DNA of 64,000 bases from NCBI GenBank assembly GCA_049291875.1, contig JBATQE010000004.1, positions 124,001 to 188,000 on the forward strand, given 5' to 3'. The stretch comes from CTSOIL-112 sp049291875 (GTDB taxonomy: Bacteria > Pseudomonadota > Gammaproteobacteria > Burkholderiales > Burkholderiaceae). Below, one piece after another: positions 15,308 to 25,073 of this stretch. The position numbers were made by a program, and so were the translations under genes. The notes beneath the pieces were generated by a model. It searched no databases and was not told the origin of the DNA. It saw only the letters and a program-made list of their open reading frames with translations. Position 1 is the stretch's first letter; every line of letters starts with the position of its first letter.

Positions 15308-17398
15308 TTAAACCGACAACAATTCCGCGCGATTACCGAGCCAACGTTGCAAATGCATGTGCGCGGCATTGACATCATTCGCCATCAGCCAATCGGCCGC
15401 ATCACGCGCCCATTCCAGCAGTGTCACATCGGTTTCCAAATCGGCAAAACGCAACAGCGGCAAGCCGGACTGACGCACGCCGAGAAACTCACCCGCACCG
15501 CGCAAATGCAAATCGCGCCGCGCCACCTCAAAGCCATCGGTGGTTTCGTACATCACCTTGAGTCGCTCCTTCGCCACCGGCGAGAGCGGCGTTTCAAACA
15601 GCAAAATACACTGGCTTTTCGCCGCACCGCGCCCGACACGTCCGCGCAACTGATGCAACTGCGCCAGGCCAAATCGTTCCGCGTGCTCGATCACCATCAC
15701 ACTCGCGTTCGGCACATCCACACCCACCTCGATCACCGTGGTCGCGACCAATACGTCCAGTTCGCGCGCTTTAAATTGCGCCATGACTTCGCGCTTCTCC
15801 GCCGCCTTCATTTTACCGTGAACCAGACCGACCCGCGCGTGCGGTAGCTGCGCACTGAGATTCTCAAACGTATCAATCGCGGTCTGCAATTCCAACGTCT
15901 CCGACTCCTCGATCAGCGGACACACCCAGTAAATCTGTTTGCGCTCAGTCACATCCTGCGCCACTTTCGCCACCACCTCGTCGCGCCGCCGCACATCAAT
16001 CAACTGCGTTTTCACCGGCGTGCGATTCGGTGGCAACTCATCAATCAGCGCCACATCCAGATCGGCAAAATACGACAGCGCCAGCGTGCGCGGAATCGGC
16101 GTGGCACTCATCATCAACTGATGTGGCGCGTATTGATCCGCGCGCTTTCGCCCCACGCCGAGCACGCTTTCGCGCATTTTGCTGCGCAGCGCCAAACGCT
16201 GCTTCACACCAAAACGATGCTGCTCATCAATCACCGCCAAACCCAGATCATAAAAACGCACACCCTCCTGAATCAACGCGTGCGTACCGACCACGATTTG
16301 GATTTCGTTGCGCTCCAGCGCCTCGTATACCTTTTGTTTATTCTTTTTCGTCACGCTGGAAGCCAACCACGCCACCTTCACGCCCAGCGGCGTGAACCAC
16401 TCGTTCAGTTTATAAAACAACTGCTCGGCCAAAATCTCCGTCGGTGCCATCACCGCCGCCTGCAAACCCGCGCCCACGCATTGCGCACAGGCCAAGCCCG
16501 CCACCACGGTTTTGCCCGAACCAACATCGCCTTGCAGCAATCGATGCATCGGCAAGTTTTGTTGCAGATCATGGCGGATGCTCGCCCACGCGCGCTGTTG
16601 CGCGCCCGTGAGCGTGAAACTCAATTGTGCTAAAAATCGCTGCACCAGCTCATTATCCGGCAGACTGGGCGCGACCTCCTGCAAACGCGCCGCGCGCGCC
16701 TGACGCAGGGACAACTGCTGCGCCAATAACTCTTCAAATTTAATGCGCGCCCACGCCGTATGCTCGCGCTCAATCAAGGCATGCGGATGCACGTCCGGTG
16801 GCGGCGCGTGCAATAATCGCACCGCATCCTGCAAACTGCCCCACTCCGGTTGCAACACATGCGCGGGCAAAATCTCCGGCAGCGCCACCGTTGCCAACGC
16901 ACGCTCAATCAATTTGCGCCACGTCGGCTGCGTCAGTCCCTCCACCGTCGGATAAATCGGCGTGAGCGTCTGCGCCACCGGCGTATGCTCGGACACCTTC
17001 TCCACGCGCGGATGAATCATCTCCGTGCCGAAAAAGCCATGCCGCGCCTCGCCTTTGACTCGCAACAATTGACCTGGCTTAAACGCCGCCAGTTGCGAGC
17101 TGTAAAAATTCACATAACGCAGCACCAAGATATCACCCGCCGCATCCTGCGTGGTCACCACCAATTGTCGGCGCGGACGGAATTTCACCTCATGCTCAAT
17201 CACCGTTACCTGTGCCTGCGCAAACTCGCCCAAACGCAAATCCGCCACCGGCGTGATGCGCGTCTCATCCTCATAACGCAGCGGCATGTGCAGCAAAATA
17301 TCCTGATCGTTGCGCACGCCCGCCTTGACCAATTTCTCAGCCAAAGACGGAGTGATTTTCAATACGGAAGAAAAGCGCGCGGCGACAGTGTCGTTCAT
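15308..17398 (-). CDS. recG: ATP-dependent DNA helicase RecG
   Basis: Superfamily 2 helicase that regresses stalled forks and processes branched DNA. The 696-residue product has the N-terminal wedge (OB-fold, about 50-150), Walker A GDVGSGKT (290-297), the DEQH box in VIDEQHRFGVKQR, the motif MSATPIPRTLAL, the C-terminal helicase lobe with GRVGRG, and the TRG-like region VMYETTDGFEVARRDLHLRGAGEFLG in parts. Length agrees with the family if the ATG at 17398 is used; GGAG lies just before it. It is 20 bp from oxyR and co-oriented, so they are probably cotranscribed. Confidence 0.97.
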   Translation of the reverse strand: MNDTVAARFSSVLKITPSLAEKLVKAGVRNDQDILLHMPLRYEDETRITPVADLRLGEFAQAQVTVIEHEVKFRPRRQLVVTTQDAAGDILVLRYVNFYSSQLAAFKPGQLLRVKGEARHGFFGTEMIHPRVEKVSEHTPVAQTLTPIYPTVEGLTQPTWRKLIERALATVALPEILPAHVLQPEWGSLQDAVRLLHAPPPDVHPHALIEREHTAWARIKFEELLAQQLSLRQARAARLQEVAPSLPDNELVQRFLAQLSFTLTGAQQRAWASIRHDLQQNLPMHRLLQGDVGSGKTVVAGLACAQCVGAGLQAAVMAPTEILAEQLFYKLNEWFTPLGVKVAWLASSVTKKNKQKVYEALERNEIQIVVGTHALIQEGVRFYDLGLAVIDEQHRFGVKQRLALRSKMRESVLGVGRKRADQYAPHQLMMSATPIPRTLALSYFADLDVALIDELPPNRTPVKTQLIDVRRRDEVVAKVAQDVTERKQIYWVCPLIEESETLELQTAIDTFENLSAQLPHARVGLVHGKMKAAEKREVMAQFKARELDVLVATTVIEVGVDVPNASVMVIEHAERFGLAQLHQLRGRVGRGAAKSQCILLFETPLSPVAKERLKVMYETTDGFEVARRDLHLRGAGEFLGVRQSGLPLLRFADLETDVTLLEWARDAADWLMANDVNAAHMHLQRWLGNRAELLSV

Positions 17399-17513
17399 AG
17401 CTCCGAATTTTACTGCATTCAGCCACGCGCTAAAACCCAAAGTGCCGAAAAACGCAAACTATTTATTGATGAGACTCATTAATATTTTCTATGAAATCGA
17501 TTAAGAACACCCC

Positions 17514-18434
17514 TCAGACAGAAAATCGCTGACTCCACGCATCCCAACACGTCTGCAACCATTGCGCCAGAATCCGGACACGCTGCGGCGTATGGCGATG
17601 CGACAATCGCAGCAAATGCACCGGCGAGTCGGGCAACGACCAATCGGGAAAAAGCCGCACCAAACGACCCGCATCAATATCCTCAGCACAGTGCCAAAGC
17701 GGCGCCACCAGATGAATGCCTGCGCCAGCCAACGCTGCGCGATGAATCGCGTTGAGATGATTGATGCGCAATTGACCGGTCACATCAACCGCGAAAGACT
17801 CCTGCCCGCGGGTCAAGACTACGCCCCCTCGTGCAATCGCACCGGTATATACCACTTTCCGATGGTGGGGCAATTCGGACGGATGTTGCGGCGTACCATG
17901 TTGAGCCAAATAGTTCGGACTGGCGCACACAATCGAATGCAAATCACCCAATTTTTGCGCAATCAAGCGCTCATCCGAAAGGCGCCCAACCCGAATAGCC
18001 AAATCAATGTTCTCCTCAACCAGATCAACGTAAGCGTTGGACAACAACAACTCAATCACCACATCGGGGTATTGCTTTTGAAATGCCGCCAGCCATTGCA
18101 CCAAACCGTCGTGATCACCGAAGGAAACCGGCGCAGACAGGCGAATAAAACCGGATAAATGCGGGGTTTCGGCCAGTAGGTTTTCGGTTTCGCCATCCAA
18201 CTCTTGAATCAGAGGCCGAATTTTGTCATACGCCTGCGTACCGGCAGGTGTCAGTTTGATGGTGCGCGCCGTGCGGGTAATCAGTTGAGCGCCCACACGC
18301 GCTTCGAGCGCACTGATGCGCCGACTCACCGACGAAGGCTCGACATTCGCCTCATCCGCCGCCCGTGTAATGGAGCCGAGTTCAATCACTCGAAAAAACA
18401 GCCGCCATGCGGCCAAATCATCATTTTTGCGCAT
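17514..18434 (-). CDS. LysR-family transcriptional regulator
   Basis: Regulator of 306 residues, standard LysR size. The N-terminal helix-turn-helix is clear (WRLFFRVIELGSITRAADEA, then PSSVSRRISALEARVG), followed by a substrate-binding domain with VVIELLLSNAYVDLVEENID and LAIRVGRL, the pattern seen in the DsdC/aromatic-pathway subgroup that represses or activates a divergent gene. An ATG five codons upstream is possible; neither start has a good ribosome-binding site. The divergent neighbour is the PEBP-family gene, about 115 bp away, which is the obvious candidate target. The effector is unknown. Confidence 0.88.
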   Translation of the reverse strand: MRKNDDLAAWRLFFRVIELGSITRAADEANVEPSSVSRRISALEARVGAQLITRTARTIKLTPAGTQAYDKIRPLIQELDGETENLLAETPHLSGFIRLSAPVSFGDHDGLVQWLAAFQKQYPDVVIELLLSNAYVDLVEENIDLAIRVGRLSDERLIAQKLGDLHSIVCASPNYLAQHGTPQHPSELPHHRKVVYTGAIARGGVVLTRGQESFAVDVTGQLRINHLNAIHRAALAGAGIHLVAPLWHCAEDIDAGRLVRLFPDWSLPDSPVHLLRLSHRHTPQRVRILAQWLQTCWDAWSQRFSV

Positions 18435-18550
18435 AACGCAATCATACATTGCGAAAATTGATATTTCAATGACTTATAAAGCAAAATAAAATACCACTCA
18501 ACACTCAGCTATCCCATTTTTAAACCTCAATCTTTGAAAGGATTTCAATC

Positions 18551-19113
18551 ATGAAAAAATTATTTTAGCCTCTGCCTTGGCACTCAGCAGCGCATATGGC
18601 GGTGCGGCATTGGCCAAATCACCCCAGGCGCCCTTTACTTTGAGCAGCAGCGATTTCAAGCCCGGCCAAAGCGTCGCACACAAACACGTTTTTAACGGCT
18701 TTGGCTGCACCGGCGAAAATCTATCCCCTGCCCTATCTTGGAAAAACGCCCCTAAAGGAACCAAAAGCTTTACTCTGACCGTGTACGATCCCGACGCTCC
18801 CACCGGTAGCGGCTGGTGGCACTGGGTCGTATACAATATTCCCGCTAACGCCACTTCCCTGCCAGCAAGCATCGGGCAAGGCGCGAATTTACCCGCCGGA
18901 GCCATTCAAGGTCTGAATGATTTTAGCACCAACCATTACGGCGGCCCATGTCCACCGAAAGGCGCTCAAGCACATCGCTACATCGTCACGCTCAACGCTC
19001 TGTCGGTAGAAAAATTAGATTTACCGGCAAATGCCTCACCCGCATTGGTTGGCTTTATGAGCAATGCCAATAGTTTGGGCAAAGCCACGTTAACCGTGAA
19101 ATATGGCCGTTAA
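18551..19113 (+). CDS. Secreted PEBP (YbhB/YbcL) family protein, frameshifted in its signal peptide
   Basis: The mature part matches the phosphatidylethanolamine-binding/Raf-kinase-inhibitor-like family: FTLSSSDFKPGQ, YDPDAPTGSGWWHWVVYNIP, then FSTNHYGGPCPPKGAQAHRY with the ligand-pocket His and Pro residues. AAGGA precedes an ATG at 18551, which opens MKKLF then stop. Adding one A to the six-A run (18554-18559) would join it in frame as MKKIILASALALSSAYGG plus AALA, a textbook Sec signal peptide. As written, only a TTG at 18577 opens the conserved frame (178 residues) with half a signal. It may be a sequencing slip, a phase-variable or slippage-rescued gene, or a fresh pseudogene. Confidence 0.85.
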
Positions 19114-19132
19114 TCATCGCTTGAACAGAACA

Positions 19133-19163
19133 AACGCCCTGCATGACCATGCAGGGCGTTTTA
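19133..19163 (+). terminator. Intrinsic terminator after the PEBP gene
   Basis: A 12-bp perfect stem AACGCCCTGCAT/ATGCAGGGCGTT with loop GACC, followed by TTATC with a TTTT overlap. It lies about 20 bp after the stop codon and faces the convergent LysE-family gene. Confidence 0.88.
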
Positions 19164-19203
19164 TCGTTTGTTTAGAACGTTGATGATGGAATTTGCGACG
19201 GCA

Positions 19204-19854
19204 TCATTCAGACAACGCCAATTGACCGCCCAAAAAGACAAACAGCACTCCGACGCCGCGCTTGAACCATTGCGCAAAGCGCGTGAGCGCGGGGAAACGT
19301 TGCACCATACCCGCCGATAAAACCGCGATCAGGATATTCCACAGCGTGCCATTGACGTCAAAAATCACACCGAGCAGCAGCATGCTGAGTACACGATTGG
19401 GCGCATCGACGGCGATAAAATGTGGCAGAAAGGCGAGAAAAAACAGGGCGACTTTCGGGTTGAGTACATTGGTCAAAAAACCTTGCCAAAAGACTTCGCT
19501 CGCACGCTTGGGCGACACGGCAATGGACTCAACAGCAGTTACGGGTGCCGACTCGGGTGCGGAGCGCAAACTGCTTTTGAACATGGAAAAACCGAGATAC
19601 ACCAGATACGCCGCACCGATGATTTTCACCACAAAGAATGCTTGGCTGGACGCCATCATCAAGGCGGATAAACCCAATGCCGCTGCGAGTATATGCACGA
19701 TACAGCCTGCGCCAATACCGAGCGCGGCAAACACGCCCGCACGCCGTCCACGCGCCGCCGACTGACTGACAATGTACAGCGTATCGGCGCCCGGGGTCAT
19801 ATTCAGCAACAAGCCGCTGATGACAAATAAACCCAAATGCTCGATTCCCAACAT
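19204..19854 (-). CDS. LysE/RhtB-family amino-acid exporter
   Basis: Inner-membrane exporter of 216 residues with about six hydrophobic segments. Typical family elements are GLLLNMTPGADTLYIVSQSAARGRRAG near the N-terminus (the TPGPD-like motif), GAAYLVYLGFSMFKS, and GFLTNVLNPKVALFFLAFLPHF with the conserved NPK. Relatives export basic or small neutral amino acids and lactones; the substrate here is unknown. The ATG at 19854 has GAGG upstream and is preferred over the open codons before it. It follows the sorbosone-dehydrogenase-like gene by 24 bp on the same strand and is likely cotranscribed. Confidence 0.9.
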   Translation of the reverse strand: MLGIEHLGLFVISGLLLNMTPGADTLYIVSQSAARGRRAGVFAALGIGAGCIVHILAAALGLSALMMASSQAFFVVKIIGAAYLVYLGFSMFKSSLRSAPESAPVTAVESIAVSPKRASEVFWQGFLTNVLNPKVALFFLAFLPHFIAVDAPNRVLSMLLLGVIFDVNGTLWNILIAVLSAGMVQRFPALTRFAQWFKRGVGVLFVFLGGQLALSE

Positions 19855-19878
19855 AAACACCCTCAATGACGACGCGTG

Positions 19879-21093
19879 TTAACGAATATTGGACAAACGC
19901 AACAGCGCATCATTGCGATCATCGGTGATGTAGATTTTGCCTGACGGTGCGACGCGCGCTTCCACCGGCGCCCCCATCGGCTGGCTCGCGGTGCGTCCCC
20001 ATGCCGAAATCACATCACTGGCTTTGCCTGCGGGACGTCCGGCGGCATTGGTGCCGATGGCAATCAGCCGATGACCGGTATCACGATAGCCGTGCAAGGC
20101 GATGAGGTAGCGTCCGCGCAACGCGGCTATGCTGCCGTCATTCGGATAGCGCGTGATGCCAAGCGGCGCGCTGTGTGCGGGCAGCAAACCCGTCGGTGCG
20201 ATTTTTTGGCGACACACCGCCGCATGACTGCGGTATTCGGGACTGACGCGATTATTGTCAAAGCAATACGGCCAGCCGTAATCGCCGCCCGCTCGAATCA
20301 CATTCAATTCGTCATGCGGCAGGCGCGCGTCACTCAGTCGGCGATCCGCTTGGTTGATGCTGTCGCGACCATTTTCAGTCGCAATCAATTCGCCTTGCGC
20401 GCTCCACGTCATACCCATGGCGTTGCGCAGTCCGCGCGCATAGACGGCGGTTTGCGGTTGATTCAGCGGTGAGGTGATTTTCCAAATAGAGGCCGTTGCG
20501 CGCGCGCCACTGGCCTCCGCGCAGGGATATTGAGGTGGCGCACCGTTGGCGCTTTCGCAATTATTGGTTTTCGCGCCCATGCTCAGGTAGATGTTACCCG
20601 CGTCATCCAGCACAAACTGTTTGAGTGGATGATGACCGTCGTCAGGCAAGCGATCAACAACAACTTGCGGGGTGATTTTGCCCGCGTCATTGAGGGATTG
20701 AGGATTCACACGAATGATGCGGCTGGCTTCACCAATATATACCCAGCCGTCTTTGCCGAGCTGGATGCCGTGCGGTCGATCGAGCTTATCGAGAATAGTG
20801 CTGCGTTGGTAGCGGCCATTTTGCCACGCCAATCGCGATAGCCGTCCGCTGTTGCGCTCCCACGCGCCCATTTCCGTGACCCAAATGTCGTTATCGGAGA
20901 GCGGCAACACGCCGCGTGGCATTTTTAGATCGGACGCGACCACACCGACACAGGTGCCACTGGGTGTTTTAACATTGACTTTGGACAAGCCGTCGCACGT
21001 TCCCGCTGATGGATAGGGATTGCCCGCCTGCGCAATACCAGCCCAAAGTACGCTCAGCAGAGCACTTCCGAGTAAATATGAGCGTTTTTTCAT
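19879..21093 (-). CDS. Periplasmic glucose/sorbosone dehydrogenase-like beta-propeller protein
   Basis: A 404-residue exported protein with an N-terminal Sec signal (MKKRSYLLGSALLSVLWAG, cleavage near AQA). The remainder is a GSDH-type six-bladed propeller: PRGVLPLSDNDIWVTE, RPHGIQLGKDGWVYIGE, GLRNAMGMTW, ENGRDS, LPHDELNVI and GGDYGWPYC. Family members are PQQ-dependent sugar dehydrogenases acting in the periplasm, but many are uncharacterised and the substrate cannot be assigned. Several cysteines (about six) suggest disulfides. GGGGGAA precedes the ATG. It lies upstream of the LysE-type exporter. Confidence 0.85.
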   Translation of the reverse strand: MKKRSYLLGSALLSVLWAGIAQAGNPYPSAGTCDGLSKVNVKTPSGTCVGVVASDLKMPRGVLPLSDNDIWVTEMGAWERNSGRLSRLAWQNGRYQRSTILDKLDRPHGIQLGKDGWVYIGEASRIIRVNPQSLNDAGKITPQVVVDRLPDDGHHPLKQFVLDDAGNIYLSMGAKTNNCESANGAPPQYPCAEASGARATASIWKITSPLNQPQTAVYARGLRNAMGMTWSAQGELIATENGRDSINQADRRLSDARLPHDELNVIRAGGDYGWPYCFDNNRVSPEYRSHAAVCRQKIAPTGLLPAHSAPLGITRYPNDGSIAALRGRYLIALHGYRDTGHRLIAIGTNAAGRPAGKASDVISAWGRTASQPMGAPVEARVAPSGKIYITDDRNDALLRLSNIR

Positions 21094-21126
21094 GATTCCC
21101 CCGAAGTGTTCAAGTCAATCAAATGG

Positions 21127-22599
21127 TCAGAGCGTGCCGTAGGAGTGCAGCCCGGACAGGAAAATATTCACGCCCAAAAACGCAAAACCGGTGATCAGCA
21201 AACCAACCAGCGCCCACAGCGCGCTGCGCGTACCGCGCATACCGGCCATCAGGCGCAAATGCAACCACGCGGCATAGTTCAGCCAGACGATCAGCGCCCA
21301 CGTCTCTTTCGGATCCCAGCTCCAGTATTTACCCCACGCGTCGGCCGCCCAAAGCGCACCCAAAATCGTGGCGATGGTGAAAAAGACGAAGCCGATGGCA
21401 ATGGCTTTGTACATGATATCGTCCAACACGGCGAAATCAGGCAGACGTTTGGCCAGAGCCTTGCGCCCCAGCAAAATGAAACCGACCGCCGCCAGTCCTG
21501 TACCGAAATACAGCGCCCAGTAGGTGGAAATATATTCGGCGGTCACGCCTTTGCGAAACACCAGCGGTTCGATGAACAGCAATGCGCCGAGTACCCACAA
21601 CGCGATGGTCAACCAACGCGTGCGGGTCGCGTGACGCGCAGTCGCGTTAGCGAGCGCTTGCTCCGCACCGGCAGCGCCCGCCTTGGGTAATGCGCCGTAG
21701 GTCGATTGAAACGCCGGAGGCAGCTCGCTGAACGGCGTACCGACAAATTTGACCAAATAGGCAAAACCCACCATCGCAGCAATGGAGAATGTACCGTAGC
21801 CGACAAAATTCGCCGGTACGTGAATTTTCATCCACCACGATTGCAGCGCCGGAATCAGCGGCTTGATTTCGTGTTGCCCGCGATCAATGCTGTACCACAG
21901 CAAAAAGCCAATCGCCGCAACCACCACCAGCATGACGAACGCGCCCAATTGTTTCGTATCGTAATGCTCCTCATAATACAGATAAAACGCCGTGGTCAAC
22001 AAAGCGAACAAGATAAATACCTCGTACAAATTCGACACCGGAATATGCCCGACATCCGGTGCGATCAGATAACTTTCGTACCAGCGCACCATCAACGCGG
22101 CCGTCCCCATCACCAAACCGGCGTAAGTCATTTTGCTCGCCAGCCAATTGACCGTGGTCAATTTCGGCCAAATCAACGCGACCCAATACGCCACGGTCGC
22201 CAAAATAAACAGCACGCTCATCCACATCACCAACGGCTGGCTGGCAAACAGATAACGCAAGCCAAACACCGTTTCGCCGCGCGTCAAATCACCGCCGTAC
22301 CACGACACTGCGAGCAAGCTGATTGCCGCCACCGCGGCAAACATCCATTGCAAAGGACGCCAGAACCAACCCAGTAAAACGATGGACAGCACACTGAACA
22401 CCAAAATGACTTCCTCGTACACGTCCATCAAGTCACGATTTTTCAGCCCGCCATAGGCAAACAACGCGATCATCAGGACAGCGAACACGCCGTCGCGCCA
22501 ACCCAAGCCCGACCAAAACGACGGTTTGCGCGTCGAAGCACGCTGATGCACCGTCAAATCAATCGGCGTGAGATTGGGGTTGTTTGCACTTGATCCCAT
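21127..22599 (-). CDS. ccsB: System II cytochrome c biogenesis protein CcsB (CcsA-type heme handler)
   Basis: Polytopic membrane protein of 490 residues that, with ResB, moves heme to the periplasm and attaches it to CXXCH motifs. The tryptophan-rich WWD heme-binding motif WAADAWGKYWSWDPKETW lies at about 417-434, followed by AAWLHLRLMAG and a terminal membrane helix. Conserved His residues flank it. About ten hydrophobic segments are visible, the N-terminal part being longer than in chloroplast CcsA. AAAGGA precedes the ATG. It follows resB after 79 bp on the same strand, and the cytochrome c4 gene is next. Confidence 0.95.
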   Translation of the reverse strand: MGSSANNPNLTPIDLTVHQRASTRKPSFWSGLGWRDGVFAVLMIALFAYGGLKNRDLMDVYEEVILVFSVLSIVLLGWFWRPLQWMFAAVAAISLLAVSWYGGDLTRGETVFGLRYLFASQPLVMWMSVLFILATVAYWVALIWPKLTTVNWLASKMTYAGLVMGTAALMVRWYESYLIAPDVGHIPVSNLYEVFILFALLTTAFYLYYEEHYDTKQLGAFVMLVVVAAIGFLLWYSIDRGQHEIKPLIPALQSWWMKIHVPANFVGYGTFSIAAMVGFAYLVKFVGTPFSELPPAFQSTYGALPKAGAAGAEQALANATARHATRTRWLTIALWVLGALLFIEPLVFRKGVTAEYISTYWALYFGTGLAAVGFILLGRKALAKRLPDFAVLDDIMYKAIAIGFVFFTIATILGALWAADAWGKYWSWDPKETWALIVWLNYAAWLHLRLMAGMRGTRSALWALVGLLITGFAFLGVNIFLSGLHSYGTL

Positions 22600-22678
22600 G
22601 AGTCCATCCTTTAAATATTGCTAATGTTTAAACCACATCCAACTGAACAGGCTAATGCGCGAGGCTGCCGCGCTCTGC

Positions 22679-24793
22679 CTATGATTGCGTCGTCGGCGCA
22701 GACTCCTGCTGAGTCGATTCACCTTTGGCGCTATCCACACCCTCATTCACCACGCTTGCCACCTCGTTTTGCAGGCTTTGCCAATGTTGCAAATAATCAT
22801 ACGTTCGGCGTGTGCTGCTCATTGCCAAGGTCACTTGGTTGCCCGCTCCTTCCGACGTGGCAGGCGTGATGTGCAACCACACGCGGCGTTCGCGAATGAA
22901 AGCCATCGCCAAGGTACCGAGTACCAACATCAGCGAGCCAAGATACACCCACCATTGACCGGGCGAGCGCGTGGCCTGCAAGCCGCTGGCCTGCTTAATG
23001 TCCATGCCTGCCAACTCAACCAATACCGGCGAGCCGAAATTACGGTACTCGGACAGGCTGTACAACGCCATGCGCGTGAATTTTTGGTGTCGCTCATCCC
23101 ACGTCAATTCGGGCAATTGCGCTTGCGCACGCGCTTCTTGCAAGCCTTCCCACAACGCACCTTCGAGCAAACGCACGATGGATGTGGCGATTTTATCACG
23201 CTCTTGCGCAGAGACCGTAGACTCGATTTGCTGCCCCAAGGCTTCCAGTCCGCCGTTGGCATAGGCATCCAAGGTTTTCAACACCCCGCGCACCATTTCC
23301 TCGGTCGGCACATTGGAATTGACGTAACGCGCGGCGTAGCGTTGGGCAATTCTCATGCGCATCTGCGGATCAGCCAACGCCGCACGCAAACGCATGAAAT
23401 CATCCACGCCCATATTGTCGTCCGCCGGAATGCGGAAATAGCTGAAATCCTGCTCCAGACTGTCGCGTTGTGCGCTGATGATGACCGGCACACCGTCAAT
23501 ATCCACCGGCGACGCGTATTGAATATACTCCGACGCATTACCGCTGTCGTCACGCAACACATAATTCACGCTCGGACCGAAATTCTGAAACTCTTTTTTC
23601 TCGCCGGTCGGACGCATGGCGTGGCTGAACATGTCCTTCGTGCTTGGGCTGGCGGCCTCATTGATCGGAAACACATTGATCGGCTTGAACTCGCGCCACT
23701 CCAGTGTGTAATTTTTATTATTGAACGGAAATTCGCTTTGTCCGCCGACTTTGGCATCAATCGCCTTGCTCTCGCCGTGCGCGCCAAACAGCGGATGCAC
23801 CTTCAAATGCATCATGGTCTCGTTCGCGTCAAAGCTGGCCTGATACAGCGCCACACCTTTGTAGCGCAGCGGGTGATTCACGCTGATGGTTTGGCTGAAC
23901 TGCTCACCGGTTTCCTTATCCTGCACCGTCACTTCAGAGGCAAAATGCTTGGGCATACCGGTGCTGTAATATTCGACAATGAATTTGTCCAAACGCACCC
24001 AAAACGGTAAATCCTGCAACAAAAATGAATTTTGGCTGTACGGCAATTCGACGAAATCCGCCGCTTGTCCTTCGGGAATACGCACCGTGCCGCGATAGCT
24101 CAAAGTCGCATCCGACAGCACACCGCTGGCGGGTACATCTTTATACGTCGTCGCATTTGCCAACGGTTTTTTGCCCATGAACCAAACCTGCGCGCGAATC
24201 GACAGCTCCGAATCCATCAGACCGCCCAAACAAATCACCACAATCGCCAGATGCGTGAAAATATAGCCCAAGCGATTGAACCGGCCGCGCTTGGCCGCGA
24301 AATACACACGCTTTTGCCCATCCGCCTGCGCTTGGCTGGCGCGCACTTGATAGCCCAAACGCTCGAACAATTGCGCCATGCGCGCCGTCAATGTATCAAC
24401 GTCCTGCACCGTATGCCACTGCGCATGCTCCTTCATGTGGCGCAGGCTATTGGTGCGATTGTGCAGTTTGAAACTGCGCATATCGTGCAGCATTTTCGGC
24501 GTATTGCGGATCAAGCAAATACTGGTGGAAGCGAGCAAAAACACCAGCATCGCCATGAACCACGCTTGGTTATATACGTCGTGCAAACCCAAGACCGCGA
24601 ACACACCCGCCCAAAAAGCGCCAAATTGATCGACGTAGTTCAAACGGCTTTCATTTTGCTTGATGATCGTGCCAATCGCACTGGCAATGGCCACCACCGT
24701 CAAAATACTGACGGCAAAACGCATGGAGCCGATAAAATCCCACAAGCGCGAGGCAAGCGAGGAAGCGGATGATTGAGAACGGTTTGAGTTCAT
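22679..24793 (-). CDS. resB: System II cytochrome c biogenesis protein ResB
   Basis: Partner of CcsB in cytochrome c maturation, 704 residues. Three hydrophobic helices lie in the first 200 residues (around FAVSILTVVAIASAIGTII, AMLVFLLASTSICLIRN and LGYIFTHLAIVVICLGGLMD), then a large periplasmic domain of about 400 residues, and a last helix WWVYLGSLMLVLGTLAMAF before a cytoplasmic tail. The ResB signature GLYQASF-like segment appears as GVALYQASFDANET. The ribosome-binding site is poor; the ATG at 24793 was chosen by similarity. It opens the resB-ccsB operon. Confidence 0.95.
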   Translation of the reverse strand: MNSNRSQSSASSLASRLWDFIGSMRFAVSILTVVAIASAIGTIIKQNESRLNYVDQFGAFWAGVFAVLGLHDVYNQAWFMAMLVFLLASTSICLIRNTPKMLHDMRSFKLHNRTNSLRHMKEHAQWHTVQDVDTLTARMAQLFERLGYQVRASQAQADGQKRVYFAAKRGRFNRLGYIFTHLAIVVICLGGLMDSELSIRAQVWFMGKKPLANATTYKDVPASGVLSDATLSYRGTVRIPEGQAADFVELPYSQNSFLLQDLPFWVRLDKFIVEYYSTGMPKHFASEVTVQDKETGEQFSQTISVNHPLRYKGVALYQASFDANETMMHLKVHPLFGAHGESKAIDAKVGGQSEFPFNNKNYTLEWREFKPINVFPINEAASPSTKDMFSHAMRPTGEKKEFQNFGPSVNYVLRDDSGNASEYIQYASPVDIDGVPVIISAQRDSLEQDFSYFRIPADDNMGVDDFMRLRAALADPQMRMRIAQRYAARYVNSNVPTEEMVRGVLKTLDAYANGGLEALGQQIESTVSAQERDKIATSIVRLLEGALWEGLQEARAQAQLPELTWDERHQKFTRMALYSLSEYRNFGSPVLVELAGMDIKQASGLQATRSPGQWWVYLGSLMLVLGTLAMAFIRERRVWLHITPATSEGAGNQVTLAMSSTRRTYDYLQHWQSLQNEVASVVNEGVDSAKGESTQQESAPTTQS

Positions 24794-24948
24794 TAAAAAC
24801 AATGTGTTTATTTAGTAGAAAAAGGCCGTTTCAAAGAGCCATTTTTGGACAACGCTTATCGTCTCGTATTGTCTCAATATCGCCTGAAGAAACCCTGACA
24901 CACGTGTATTTTCAGGCACAGCAGACACAACTGTAGAGATTTGAGCCA

Positions 24949-24977
24949 TAAAAAAACGGGCAGTCGAAACCGCCCGT
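24949..24977 (-). terminator. Intrinsic terminator after cytochrome c4 gene
   Basis: On the minus strand stem ACGGGC/GCCCGT with a 10-base loop is followed by seven T. It lies about 100 bp beyond the cytochrome stop, within the 280-bp gap before resB, so the cytochrome and resB-ccsB are probably separate transcription units. Confidence 0.75.
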
Positions 24978-25073
24978 CATTGTAGCTTGCCACACGCGAA
25001 AAATTGTGTAGTTAATCAGTATATGTCGCTCATGCAATGCAACTCTTCGACACTGAATGAGACCTTGAAATGA

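Noticed and set aside
22685..24010. Long open frame on the plus strand, antisense to resB (441 codons)
   Set aside because: Composition is the typical Arg/His-rich shadow of a GC-biased gene; resB on the other strand has clear homology features.
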